A stretch of DNA of 64,000 nucleotides, taken from Collibacillus ludicampi. GTDB taxonomy: Bacteria > Bacillota > Bacilli > Tumebacillales > BOQE01. Both the position numbers and the translations under genes were made by a program. Positions 24,714 through 32,899 of this stretch are shown here, in pieces (within the stretch, counting starts at the first letter, position 1; each line of letters opens with the position of its first letter). Under the pieces are notes generated by a model that saw only the letters and a program-made list of their open reading frames with translations, had not been told where the DNA came from and searched no databases. Location: the NCBI RefSeq assembly GCF_023705585.1, contig NZ_BOQE01000002.1:1-64000 (forward strand), in the 5' to 3' direction.

Positions 24714-25123
24714 ATGTTTTTCGTGAACGAGGAACATGAACGAAATTTTGATAGGTGTCTAGCAAAGTGGCCTGGATCAGAAAGAAATCCGGAGTATCTT
24801 TCTGCATGTTATATAGCCGCACACCCAGAAATATTTAAATGTTTTGATCTCTCCAAACAAGAGCATGGGCCATTCGACTGGTATTTCGACTATCTTCATG
24901 ATCCGGATGATTTTATCCAGCGAAGTAATAAAGGAGAGACGAGCGGTAAGGTCGCTCCATTAACGGAACTCATCGCCTGGTAGAAGCAGCATTGAATTTA
25001 TGGAATGGAAACCAACAGTTTTCGTTAGCAGATGGTCTTGCTACCTGGGGCGAGGAACACTATAAAGTCTTTTTGCAGGCACTCGAATTGAGAAGGAATC
25101 GAAATGTAATTAATATACGCTAG
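24714..25123 (+). pseudogene. DUF2538/DUF6075-like gene with a frameshift
   Basis: ATG at 24714 with AGGAGG seven bases upstream. The first part reads MFFVNEEHERNFDRC and later SACYIAAHPEIFKCF and WYFDYLHDPDDFIQRSNKGE, as in small Bacillota proteins I associate with these DUF families. This frame stops at 24983. The plus-one frame from about 24965 continues in the same style (NGTHRLVEAALNLWNGNQQF and LADGLATWGEEHYKVFL) to TAG at 25121-25123. One indel near 24960-24970 would restore about 136 residues. No slippery heptamer is visible, so I read this as a recent frameshift or sequencing error. Confidence 0.6.
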
Positions 25124-25140
25124 GGCGGGAATTCCCGCCC
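25123..25140. other. 18-bp perfect palindrome between convergent genes
   Basis: GGGCGGGAATTCCCGCCC, a perfect palindrome directly after the frameshifted gene and before the ku stop on the other strand. It lacks a T run on either side, so termination is uncertain. Confidence 0.6.
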
Positions 25141-25174
25141 TGCATCCTGGAATAATCCATTCAGGTGAAATAGT

Positions 25175-26071
25175 TTAAGATTCCTCATTGCTTTTCTTCC
25201 GTCTGCGTCTTGGTTTTTCTGATACAGTGTGAGACGGTTCAATAGCCGTTCCTAAATCAGTCCCCGTTGCTTCATTCACTGTTTCTGGCGTATCAGATTG
25301 TGATTTCATTCGTTCAATACTCATTTTTAACGATTCCATGAGGTCAACAACGTTATTCGCACGGGGAGCAGCCGGTTCCTCGATCTCGATGTTCTGTATT
25401 TTGGCTTGAATCAGCTGCTTAAGAGCTTCCTCATAGTTACTTTTGTAGTCATTACGAAAGGCCTCACTAATCTGCTCAATCAACGTTTTGGCCATCTCAA
25501 GTTCATCTTCATTGACCGCTATATGATCGATCTCCGTGATCCCCGGTACTCCTTCTTCCTTCCTTACTTCGTCCGGATAATGAATCATATTCAACACAAG
25601 GCCCCGGTTGTGGAGTCGAATCACTGCCAAATGTTCACTTGTACGGAATGCTACCTTCACGACTGCTATCTTTCCCGTGGCATCCATCGCATCATGAAGG
25701 AGTTTGTATGGCTTCGCCCCAAACTCGCCAGGCCCGATATAGTACGCTTTTTCGAAGTAGATCGGATCAATGTCATCTTTATTGGTGAAATGCAGGATCT
25801 CGATCGTCCGCAAGGTCGGTAAAGGCAATTTTTCCAAATCATCGTCCGTAAGAACGACGTAGTTTCCCGGTGCATATTCGTATCCACGGATGATTTCATT
25901 GTTTGAGATTTCGCGGTTACATACGGGACACCATTTCTTATATTGGATCGGACTTCGGCACTCTTCATGTAGACTGCGGAAACTTGTGAAGTGATCTTCC
26001 GTGGCTTTGTACAAACTCACAGGGATATTGACGAGCCCAAAACTAATACTTCCTTTCCACATCGATCGCAT
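25175..26071 (-). CDS. ku: Ku, non-homologous end-joining protein
   Basis: A 298-residue bacterial Ku. Among the three nearby ATGs the one at 26071 has GGGGG at the right distance. MWKGSISFGLVNIPVSLYKA is the family's N-terminal signature; CRSPIQYKKWCPVCNREI and the core beta-barrel follow. The basic C terminus (KPRRRRKKS) is an extended DNA-contacting tail. Ku binds double-strand ends and recruits the ligase. It is divergent from a ligase gene 150 bp away. Some Bacillus Ku genes are used in spores; no sporulation promoter is evident here by eye. Confidence 0.92.
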   Translation of the reverse strand: MRSMWKGSISFGLVNIPVSLYKATEDHFTSFRSLHEECRSPIQYKKWCPVCNREISNNEIIRGYEYAPGNYVVLTDDDLEKLPLPTLRTIEILHFTNKDDIDPIYFEKAYYIGPGEFGAKPYKLLHDAMDATGKIAVVKVAFRTSEHLAVIRLHNRGLVLNMIHYPDEVRKEEGVPGITEIDHIAVNEDELEMAKTLIEQISEAFRNDYKSNYEEALKQLIQAKIQNIEIEEPAAPRANNVVDLMESLKMSIERMKSQSDTPETVNEATGTDLGTAIEPSHTVSEKPRRRRKKSNEES

Positions 26072-26221
26072 AACCATCCCCCATTTCTTATCCATAAAAT
26101 TCCCAAAAAACGAAGCATAAAAACATGGGAATGGTTTAAAGTCCGTTGGTTTTCCTTCCATTCATCCCCTGTAGAATTCAATTTCTCCACATGGGAAAAT
26201 ACACAAGCGAGGTGTGTGCTT

Positions 26222-27139
26222 GTGCTTTTCCAACCAATCAAACCGATGTTAGCTTCCATGCAGAAGACGTTCGATCTCAGAAACCCAGATTACTTTTATG
26301 AACTAAAGGCAGATGGATGGAGATGCCTTCTACATAAGCAAGGTCGAAAGATCGAAGTCTTCACCCGGCATGGGAACCGGATTACAGAGAGGTTTCCGGA
26401 GTTCCAAGCAGCTGCAGATGCCATCAAGGTTAACGAAGCCATTATTGATTGTGAAGGCGTTTGTTATCGGGACGGACGAACCATCTTTGATGACTTTAAT
26501 TATCGCGGTCGCTTAACAGATCCGGCTAAAATCGCTGTTGCAAGCGAGCAAATGCCGGCGACATTAATCGCCTTTGATGTCCTCTATTCGATTGGTACGG
26601 ATCACATAAAAAATGATCTGATCTCACGAAAGCAAATTCTTCAGGAAATCATTGAGCCTAGCGATGTGATCACATCAACCCTTTTTGTCGATGAGATCGG
26701 TGATTGGCTCTTGGAATGGACGAAACAAAACCATTGGGAAGGTATTGTAGCGAAACATAAACGATCACAGTATTTTTTGGATACACGAAGCTCAGAGTGG
26801 GTTAAAATCAAGAATTTCCGTACGATCGATGCAGTCATATTGGGATACCGTCTAAAACCGAATTTCGGACTCATTGTCGGACTTCATTTTCCAACTATCT
26901 CGTATAAGCCGGTTGCCACAGTGGAGTTTGGCTTTAAACCAGAGGAAAAGGAAGCTTTTTTAGGAGTCGCGAAGCAAATACACACATTCAGAGATCGAAA
27001 TGGTGTTCAATGGGTAGAACCTTTGCTTTGTTGCGAAATTCAGTATTTGGAGCGAACAGAAAATCACAATTTACGGATCACATCTTTTAAAAGATTTCTC
27101 CCTAACAAGAACCCGGAAGATTGTAAATGGGTATCTTAA
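26222..27139 (+). CDS. ligD: ATP-dependent DNA ligase, stand-alone LigD ligase domain
   Basis: A 305-residue ligase. GTG at 26222 with GAGGTG seven bases upstream replaces the longer frame, which would run through the ku promoter. Motif I is YELKADGWRC with the adenylated Lys, motif III covers LIAFDVLYSIG, motif IV EGIVAKHKRSQY and motif V WVKIKNF; a C-terminal OB-fold follows. It has no polymerase or nuclease domain, unlike full LigD. Paired and divergent with ku, it should seal ends held by Ku, giving the element its own end-joining capacity. Confidence 0.9.
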   Translation: MLFQPIKPMLASMQKTFDLRNPDYFYELKADGWRCLLHKQGRKIEVFTRHGNRITERFPEFQAAADAIKVNEAIIDCEGVCYRDGRTIFDDFNYRGRLTDPAKIAVASEQMPATLIAFDVLYSIGTDHIKNDLISRKQILQEIIEPSDVITSTLFVDEIGDWLLEWTKQNHWEGIVAKHKRSQYFLDTRSSEWVKIKNFRTIDAVILGYRLKPNFGLIVGLHFPTISYKPVATVEFGFKPEEKEAFLGVAKQIHTFRDRNGVQWVEPLLCCEIQYLERTENHNLRITSFKRFLPNKNPEDCKWVS

Positions 27140-27166
27140 ACAGAATATCTCCCTTTCATGCTCAAA

Positions 27167-27214
27167 AGCCCATATCTTAGAAACAGATATGGGCTAGTAC
27201 TATACGTTTATTTT
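27167..27214. terminator. Terminator between convergent ligase and winged-helix genes
   Basis: A perfect 10-bp stem AGCCCATATC/GATATGGGCT with a 9-base loop at 27167-27195. A T-rich stretch follows about 15 bases later, so it is a moderate terminator for the ligase transcript. Confidence 0.55.
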
Positions 27215-27400
27215 TTGTAGTCGAGATCTACCTTTTTCGGTCAAACGAATATAACAATCCTTACTCCCCTCTTCTCCTTTCCAAACGTATTCAATGAGTC
27301 CCGCTTGATGAAGCTGCGCTTCCCATTTCCTGAATTGTGTATGATGGATTTCACCATTCGCTTCACGGATTATATGCAGAAAGGCTTCACTAATTCGCAT
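27200..27400 (-). CDS. Small winged-helix-like protein
   Basis: A 66-residue protein with AAAGGGTGATCTGA upstream of the ATG. Residues 5-50 (FLHIIREANGEIHHTQFRKW, AQLHQAGLIEYVW) and the wing (CYIRLTEKGRSRLQKI) have the spacing of a small winged helix, such as MarR- or PadR-type cores without a dimerisation arm. It could be an accessory regulator of the element. No partner or operator is evident. Confidence 0.6.
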   Translation of the reverse strand: MRISEAFLHIIREANGEIHHTQFRKWEAQLHQAGLIEYVWKGEEGSKDCYIRLTEKGRSRLQKINV

Positions 27401-28041
27401 TCAGATCACCCTTTCGACCAATCAAGAATATATTGTTATTATTATAATTCAAAATATTATGCTAATATGAGTTTTTTAACCCTATATTTCCCATCCTTAT
27501 GATGAACTTTATGAATTTATGTTCTTTGAAGGCAATCCTTGATTTCCTGAAAGGAACATTTTGTCGAACTATGAAAATTCAACGTAGAGCGAGAAGGAAT
27601 TGGCAAATTCATAGCGAATAGAAAGTATTAAAGCCACCGCTCGCCACGGTGACTTTAGATATAGCCGACACACACCGTCGGTTATTAAGTTGTATGTAGA
27701 TATTTCTACATCAACTTCTGAATTCCTTCCTGACGATAAAAAAAATCAGGCAGGGCGACGGTGAACAGATCGGCGCTCTGCTTTTTATTTTTTAAGAGAT
27801 AGAGAGAAAAAAGAAAAAACCAAAAAAGATCAAGATCACAATAAAACTACTAAAAAGCTAAGAGCAAAAAAAAAAGTCCCCCATGAAAGGAGGAAAGGCT
27901 TTAAGCCGAAAAAGTAATAAAGAAAAAGCGCTTTGGTTGGCAGACCAGTTGAGCGCTTGTTATCAACCTTGTGGTTTCAATTAGAAGAATACCACAGGGA
28001 TTGGCTTTGTGCAATCTTTTTTCGGCAAATAAGCCACAAGA
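27401..28041. other. Leader region of the putative rep gene, with several hairpins
   Basis: About 640 bp without a clear gene. Visible structures: a 13-bp stem with one bulge at 27687-27717 (core ATGTAGA/TCTACAT); a GC-rich stem at 27752-27782 followed by TTTTTATTTTTT (terminator on the plus strand); an AGCGCT-containing inverted repeat near 27928-27960; and CCTTGTGGT/ACCACAGGG at 27969-28001. Strings of hairpins before a rep start usually hold copy-number control by antisense RNA or attenuation. A short ORF ending in TAA that overlaps the rep ATG could couple its translation. Confidence 0.5.
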
Positions 28042-28926
28042 ATGGCTATAAAAAAATACCATTTTGATGGCCCTAAATTTTTCACTTTCAATCGTCAAAA
28101 ACTTCCTGCTCTTAAACTCCCCGCGAGTGCTATCGCGGTCTATGTCCTCTTACACTTCATCTGCGACGGAGATACCGGCGAATTCGCTAGGGACGATTCC
28201 GAACTGTCCCGTATGTCCAAGATCCCCAGGCAAACGATCTGGACAGGCTTTCGGTACCTAGTTGATGCCGGACTCGTCTACCACGTTGAAGGAGCTTTTT
28301 ACATGATCGCGGACTATGCTCCTCTACGTGCGAAGGAAGGCTCTTATTTTCGCATCCCCAAAGAGTTTATTTCGATCTTGGCGAAGTGTGTGCGTCATCA
28401 CGTAGCTGATGTCATTCTCTTCGGTTTGCAAGTGCTGGACCAACTACGCAATGAAGACGCAAAAGCACACTACAGTAAAGTTTCAATGAAGAGATACCTG
28501 GGCTCGTTCCTATGCCGTATCAAGCGTAAATTGGAACTGCTCAAGGATGTCATCACTTATGTGATTCAAGTAGGCCCCAATGGTGAGACGTTCATTTTTA
28601 AACCGATCGTGAAAGTCTTGGCCAGTGAAGAACAGGTGAAACATCGCAACACAAAAGGTAAGATCGCCAAATATCTAAAAGATTCGCTTGAAGCTACGAA
28701 GCGTACATACCGAGTCGTGCATCAAGAATCCAGGCGTTTTATCAATACCTGCATTCGCTTCATCTATGACTATTGCCAAGAAAACTGGATCGACGAGAAT
28801 CAAATGATCCAGCTTTCGCGGCTGGTCGGAATTACACTGGCTCAAAAACGAGCCAACGGAGATCCGGTGCAATACCCGCGTGCTTACCTGCAAGCATCGA
28901 TTGATGATCTGGTAGCACAACTCTAA
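28042..28926 (+). CDS. Putative plasmid replication initiator (helix-turn-helix protein)
   Basis: A 294-residue protein. Residues 20-95 form a winged-helix domain (LPASAIAVYVLLHFICDGDT, then SELSRMSKIPRQTIWTGFRY and LVDAGLVYHVEG), in the style of RepA_N/DnaD-like initiators. The basic middle and the C-terminal VQYPRAYLQASIDDLVAQL also fit replication proteins. The ribosome site is weak and the 5' region is hairpin-rich, which fits controlled expression. Iteron-like repeats follow the gene. It could instead be a regulator; I know of no motif here that proves initiator activity. Confidence 0.5.
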   Translation: MAIKKYHFDGPKFFTFNRQKLPALKLPASAIAVYVLLHFICDGDTGEFARDDSELSRMSKIPRQTIWTGFRYLVDAGLVYHVEGAFYMIADYAPLRAKEGSYFRIPKEFISILAKCVRHHVADVILFGLQVLDQLRNEDAKAHYSKVSMKRYLGSFLCRIKRKLELLKDVITYVIQVGPNGETFIFKPIVKVLASEEQVKHRNTKGKIAKYLKDSLEATKRTYRVVHQESRRFINTCIRFIYDYCQENWIDENQMIQLSRLVGITLAQKRANGDPVQYPRAYLQASIDDLVAQL

Positions 28927-29018
28927 TTTTAAAAAACAAATAACAAAAATTGGGTTCGAACACCATTCCACGGATGGTGTGTTTTGGCGTGCCTAAAAAT
29001 CCATAGAACACATCAGAA

Positions 29019-29053
29019 GGAGCTACTTCCATGTGGGAGTGCTCCCTTTTTTG
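29019..29053 (+). terminator. Terminator downstream of the rep-like gene
   Basis: GGAGCTACTTCC paired with GGGAGTGCTCC across ATGT, followed by CTTTTTT. Confidence 0.75.
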
Positions 29054-29101
29054 TGTCTTTTTCGCTTCTGAGTACCCCTTTTGTCTTTTTCTTGCATACA
29101 G

Positions 29102-29248
29102 ATTGTCATATAGCTGAATGATATTTGTCATTTTACTGAAGGCCAAAAATTAGAATGTAATTTTTGTGAAGCTCATTTGTCGTTTTTATGAAGGCAGATC
29201 GGTATGAAAAGCAAAATCTAGCAAGAGGTCTGTCGTTTTTTTGAATTT
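29102..29248. repeat. Four iteron-like 20-bp repeats downstream of the rep-like gene
   Basis: Related copies start at 29102, 29124, 29176 and 29229, with consensus near TTGTCrTTTT-TGAAggc. The offsets are 22, 52 and 53 bp, close to two, five and five helical turns, so all would face the same side. Phased repeats beside an initiator gene are typical of a replication origin or copy-control locus. Divergence among copies is 20-35 percent. Confidence 0.6.
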
Positions 29249-30009
29249 GATAGTTTCCGGAAATCCCTTGTAGGATATGGCTTCTGAGAGGATCTATTGA
29301 GGGTACTTAACTTTGAATTTTTACCTGTAATGATCTTTTATAGAGGAAAGACTTTAACGTAAGTCTTGCAGACTTATTCCTACTTACTCTCTACCTCATA
29401 GACATGATAAGAAATGAAACCCCCTATTTGAGAAATAGGGGCAAAATAAAGGTATTCGGGATGGCAACAATATTTTATAATTTTAAAAATAATTTTGCAA
29501 CTATTCACGTCAGATTCTATTTTTAATCCACAAATGTAAGATATAATAATACCACTGACTCCTCATTAAGGCGTGGTCATTACGACTGCGTCTTTTTTTT
29601 CATTGGTTTGTCTTCCCCCGAAGTTTCGATAAAGCGTGTTCGGGCGCAGTTATGTTTAGGATTTCTCAAAAAAGTAGTAGACCCCTACGTCTAAAAACGT
29701 AAGAGTCTATAGTAGGTACGGGAGGTTGAATGATGATGGATCAATCTTTCGTATTCTTAACCATCACTAATCACGTTTGTGCGCTGTCCTTTTCATTCCG
29801 CAAGTTCCTTTTGCTTCATACCACGCTCCTCTAGTATATTTTTACTAGTGGTTTTTGATGTGAGAATATGGGAGATCTATTCAAACGCCAGTAATCATTG
29901 TAATAAGTGAATGTGTAGTCTACATTGATTATTTATTAATAAATTATTATATCTAGCACAATCCTTATTATCACTTCATTCCGACATGGAGAATGTTTCA
30001 AGTCATAAA
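29249..30009. other. Non-coding region after the iterons
   Basis: About 760 bp. It contains a perfect CCCCTATTT/AAATAGGGG hairpin (29421-29441, no T run) and an ORF at 29730-29834 after GGGAGGTTGA whose 34 residues include a hydrophobic start (SFVFLTITN). That ORF could be a small toxin-like peptide, but the evidence is thin. The rest is AT-rich with no recognisable feature. Confidence 0.45.
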
Positions 30010-30254
30010 CCACACGGCTAAAGCCGTGGGCTTGCAGTTATAGCTTACGCTACACCGCGTATGGCTGTATGATGGCAGCTCGACTTACAATTACGCAAGC
30101 CGCATTGTGGTCGGCATGGTCAGAGGCCCGCACGACACCAATACATCGGTCAATCGGTGTTCCATCAGGAATCTCAACAACAATCACTCAATGTAGAAAG
30201 GAGTGGAAGAAATGGCGCATTCCTCCCACGCATTTAGGCGTGGGAGGAATGCGC
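30010..30254 (-). mobile_element. Remnant of an IS200/IS605-type element (end hairpins kept)
   Basis: A hairpin CACGGCTaaAGCCGTG (30013-30028) with the look of an IS605 right end lies just after a tnpB-like 3' fragment, and a perfect 17-bp hairpin (30215-30231 with 30238-30254, loop ATTTA) closes the other side. Between them only about 130 bp of coding sequence survives. The element must now be immobile unless mobilised in trans. Orientation is minus. Confidence 0.65.
30050..30181 (-). pseudogene. 3' fragment of a TnpB-type gene
   Basis: A 43-codon minus-strand frame ending at TAG (30050-30052). The residues RASDHADHNAACVIVSRA keep the Asp of the third RuvC motif and the Asn-Ala-A pattern found near the C terminus of TnpB (D-x-x-x-N-A-A). 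Everything upstream has been deleted up to the terminal hairpin. TnpB is the RNA-guided nuclease of IS605 elements; this piece is certainly inactive. Confidence 0.5.
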
Positions 30255-30479
30255 TGTTTTCTGTGAACAGCCTGCTTCGTATTTCTTCAGTATAGTGTTA
30301 TTATTCGTGTATATCACTAGAGGATCTCCTTCTTAAATCCCTAATGATCGAGAAACCATTTTATACAGTATATCAGGCTTAACTAAATATACATAAGATA
30401 TTCAAATAACTTATACAAATAACATTATAATTTTAAATATGGTAATCTCTTCCCAACAATTTAAAATATAATAGTATTA

Positions 30480-30556
30480 AGGGCAAACCAGTAGAAATGC
30501 TGGGACGCAAAGCCACGGGTCTACGGGTAAGTAAAGCCTATGACCGCCGGGTTGCC
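30480..30556 (+). ncRNA. Cyclic di-GMP-I (GEMM) riboswitch upstream of the chemoreceptor
   Basis: The aptamer has the conserved GGGCAAACC, TGGGACGCAAAGCC and terminal CCGGGTTGCC blocks in order and at the expected spacing. A TATAAT box lies at 30467-30472. P1 pairs GGCAA (30482) with TTGCC (30552). The same 3' strand, GGTTGCC, can also pair with GGCAACC of the downstream terminator, so ligand-stabilised P1 should free the terminator: an OFF switch in response to c-di-GMP. The aptamer call is secure; the logic is inferred. Confidence 0.9.
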
Positions 30557-30646
30557 GTTATATAATAGCGCGAGAAACTTTTGATCCTAAATCTGTGATT
30601 ATCAATTTTTGAATCCGGTTTGGAAAAAAGTCTCTTTCTCATATAT

Positions 30647-30686
30647 ATGGCAACCTTGAAATTTTAAGAGGTTGCCATTTTAATTT
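30647..30686 (+). terminator. Terminator of the riboswitch expression platform
   Basis: A perfect 10-bp stem ATGGCAACCT/AGGTTGCCAT with a 12-base loop and TTTTAATTT. Its 5' arm is complementary to the aptamer's 3' strand (seven perfect base pairs). Confidence 0.85.
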
Positions 30687-30781
30687 CATTCACAAATCTT
30701 ATTACGAAGGTTGGTGAAACACTATGTAGCTAATAATACCAACTTCAGATTAAATAAGGTAACTGAAAGGAAGGGTTTAGG

Positions 30782-32743
30782 GTGAAGAATAAAATTCATT
30801 TTAGTATCAAAAACAAATTAATATTAATTTTTTTGGTAATCTTACTCTTTCCTAGCCTTGTAATTGGTTCTTTGTCTTATAAAACAGCAGAATCGAAGGT
30901 GAGCGATGAGATATTACGAAGTGCGAACGAAAACGTAGCTCTTCTTAACCATAATGTTGACCTCATTATCGGTTCTAAAATGCAAGATATTGATTTACTA
31001 TCTCGGCAAGTATCAGCAAACTCTATTCAAGATGATAAGATGAAAGGATTACTAGATCAATATAAGTCCCTTCATTCAGAAGTGGAAAGTATATTCATAG
31101 GAACTTCAGATGGATCTTTTATTGATTCTCCTAAATTAAAGTTACCAAATAATTTTGATCCCAGAAAAATGTTATGGTATCAGCAGGCTATGGATAATAA
31201 GGGGAAAGTTATAGTTACTAATCCCTTCCCAGATCCTTCTACAAATGAATTCGTCGTCACTATAGCGAGAAGTATTTATGATGGATCTGGCGTCATAGCA
31301 GTGAACCTCAAGTTGGAAACGTTGATGAATGCAGTGAAAACTGCGAATATCGGAGAAAAAGGATATGCATTTATTGTAGATCAAAATAAAAAAATTGTTG
31401 TTCATCCCACTCTGAAAACCGGATCTGCCTCATTTAAACAAATAGATCCGATGTTTCAACAGGAATCTGGAATATTCGAGTATATGGGTTCCGACGGTCT
31501 TACAAAAGAATTATTTTTCGCAACAAATAAACTAACCGGTTGGAAAATTGCGGGTACCATGTATACATATGAAGTCACTGATGCGGCAAAACCAATCTAT
31601 CATACAACATTTATAGTAGTTGCCATATCTGTAGTTCTGGGCGCAATTTTAGCTTATTATTTCATTCGCTCAATCACCCTCCGGTTGAAAACATTAATCA
31701 ACGCGTCAGAAAAAATAAGTCAGGGAGACCTAACTGAAACGATAGATATAAAATCCAACGATGAATTAGGCAAATTAAGCCATAGTTTCAATTCTATGGT
31801 CGAATCGCTTCGGTCTATTATATTAGGGGTGTCTGATACATCTAGTCAATTGGCGGCTTCATCAGAAGAATTATCCGCAAGTGCAGAACAAACAAGCCAA
31901 GCAACGGAGCATATTGTATATACCATACAGGAAATAGCAACAGGATCTGAGCAGCAAGCACAGCATACGGAAGAGACAGCTCAAACAGTGAATAACTTAG
32001 TAATAGATATCCAACAAATAGCTGCAAACGCGCAAAATGTTTCTGAATCCGTATCACAGGCTCATTCAGTGGTTCAAGAAGGGCATCGAGCGATCCAAAC
32101 AACGGTCAATGAAATGAATGTTATCAGTACTATTGTCGATAAGACAAATCAAGCAGTAAAACGTCTCAGTTCTCATTCTGCTGAGATTGGGAAGATTGTA
32201 GATATTATTACCAATATAGCTGATCAGACAAATCTTCTTGCATTGAATGCAGCTATTGAAGCAGCAAGAGCCGGTGAACAAGGTCGAGGTTTTGCAGTTG
32301 TTGCGAATGAAGTAAGATTATTAGCGGAGCAGTCCGCTCAATCTGCTCAACAAATTTCAGAAGTCATTCTCACAATCCAAAAGGAAATCAACGATGTAAT
32401 TCATGATAGTGAGGAAGGTGAAAAAGAGGTTATTAACGGGATTCAAAACGTACAGAAGATTGATGAATCGTTTAGTCAGATTCAACAATCTATATCTAAT
32501 GTGTTCAATCAAATTCAAGAAATATCGGCTTCCGTACAGCAAATGGCAGCAGGTTCAGAAAAGGTTGTTCAAGTAATGGAAAATATAAAAGAAATAGCAA
32601 TAACATTTGCTTCAGGAACCCAAAATGTATCTGCGGCTGCTGAAGAACAATTAGCCTCAATGGAAGAAATCAGTGCTTCTGCGTCTACATTATCCAAATT
32701 AGCAATCGAGTTATCGCAATCAGTCGAAAGGTTTAAAATGTGA
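30782..32743 (+). CDS. Methyl-accepting chemotaxis protein with dCache-type sensor
   Basis: A 653-residue receptor starting at GTG 30782. Membrane helix 1 covers about residues 11-31, followed by an extracellular Cache-like ligand domain, helix 2 at about 278-300, a HAMP domain and a long coiled-coil signalling domain. The hairpin tip reads NAAIEAARAGEQGRGFAVVA, the invariant contact with CheA and CheW. It has no terminal CheR-tethering peptide. Expression is predicted to fall when c-di-GMP is high, which suits motility control. The matching che genes are not in this window. Confidence 0.92.
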   Translation: MKNKIHFSIKNKLILIFLVILLFPSLVIGSLSYKTAESKVSDEILRSANENVALLNHNVDLIIGSKMQDIDLLSRQVSANSIQDDKMKGLLDQYKSLHSEVESIFIGTSDGSFIDSPKLKLPNNFDPRKMLWYQQAMDNKGKVIVTNPFPDPSTNEFVVTIARSIYDGSGVIAVNLKLETLMNAVKTANIGEKGYAFIVDQNKKIVVHPTLKTGSASFKQIDPMFQQESGIFEYMGSDGLTKELFFATNKLTGWKIAGTMYTYEVTDAAKPIYHTTFIVVAISVVLGAILAYYFIRSITLRLKTLINASEKISQGDLTETIDIKSNDELGKLSHSFNSMVESLRSIILGVSDTSSQLAASSEELSASAEQTSQATEHIVYTIQEIATGSEQQAQHTEETAQTVNNLVIDIQQIAANAQNVSESVSQAHSVVQEGHRAIQTTVNEMNVISTIVDKTNQAVKRLSSHSAEIGKIVDIITNIADQTNLLALNAAIEAARAGEQGRGFAVVANEVRLLAEQSAQSAQQISEVILTIQKEINDVIHDSEEGEKEVINGIQNVQKIDESFSQIQQSISNVFNQIQEISASVQQMAAGSEKVVQVMENIKEIAITFASGTQNVSAAAEEQLASMEEISASASTLSKLAIELSQSVERFKM

Positions 32744-32810
32744 AATACTGCTTTTCGCATTAACTTCGACATTTTCTATCTGGTTATAAATACATTGTAA
32801 TATTTCCTTA

Positions 32811-32845
32811 TTATGCGCCTTATGAAAGGCGCATAATTTTTCTTT
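32811..32845 (+). terminator. Terminator after the chemoreceptor gene
   Basis: A 10- to 11-bp stem TTATGCGCCTT/AAGGCGCATAA with a very short loop and TTTTTC. Confidence 0.85.
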
Positions 32846-32899
32846 TAAAAAAGAACGAGGCGTTGTTATGAAATCTTATAAGGCAATGACGATCTTGAT

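Noticed and set aside
27687-27717. A tRNA or riboswitch before the rep-like gene
   Set aside because: Only isolated hairpins are present; no cloverleaf, no conserved aptamer blocks.
29730-29834. A 34-aa type I toxin
   Set aside because: It has a ribosome site and a hydrophobic start, but the middle contains His, Cys and Arg that break the helix, and no antisense RNA promoter is seen. Kept only as a remark in the region note.
30069-30266. 65-codon plus-strand frame across the IS605 remnant
   Set aside because: It runs through the terminal hairpin and opposite a tnpB-like fragment in a different frame; no ribosome site.
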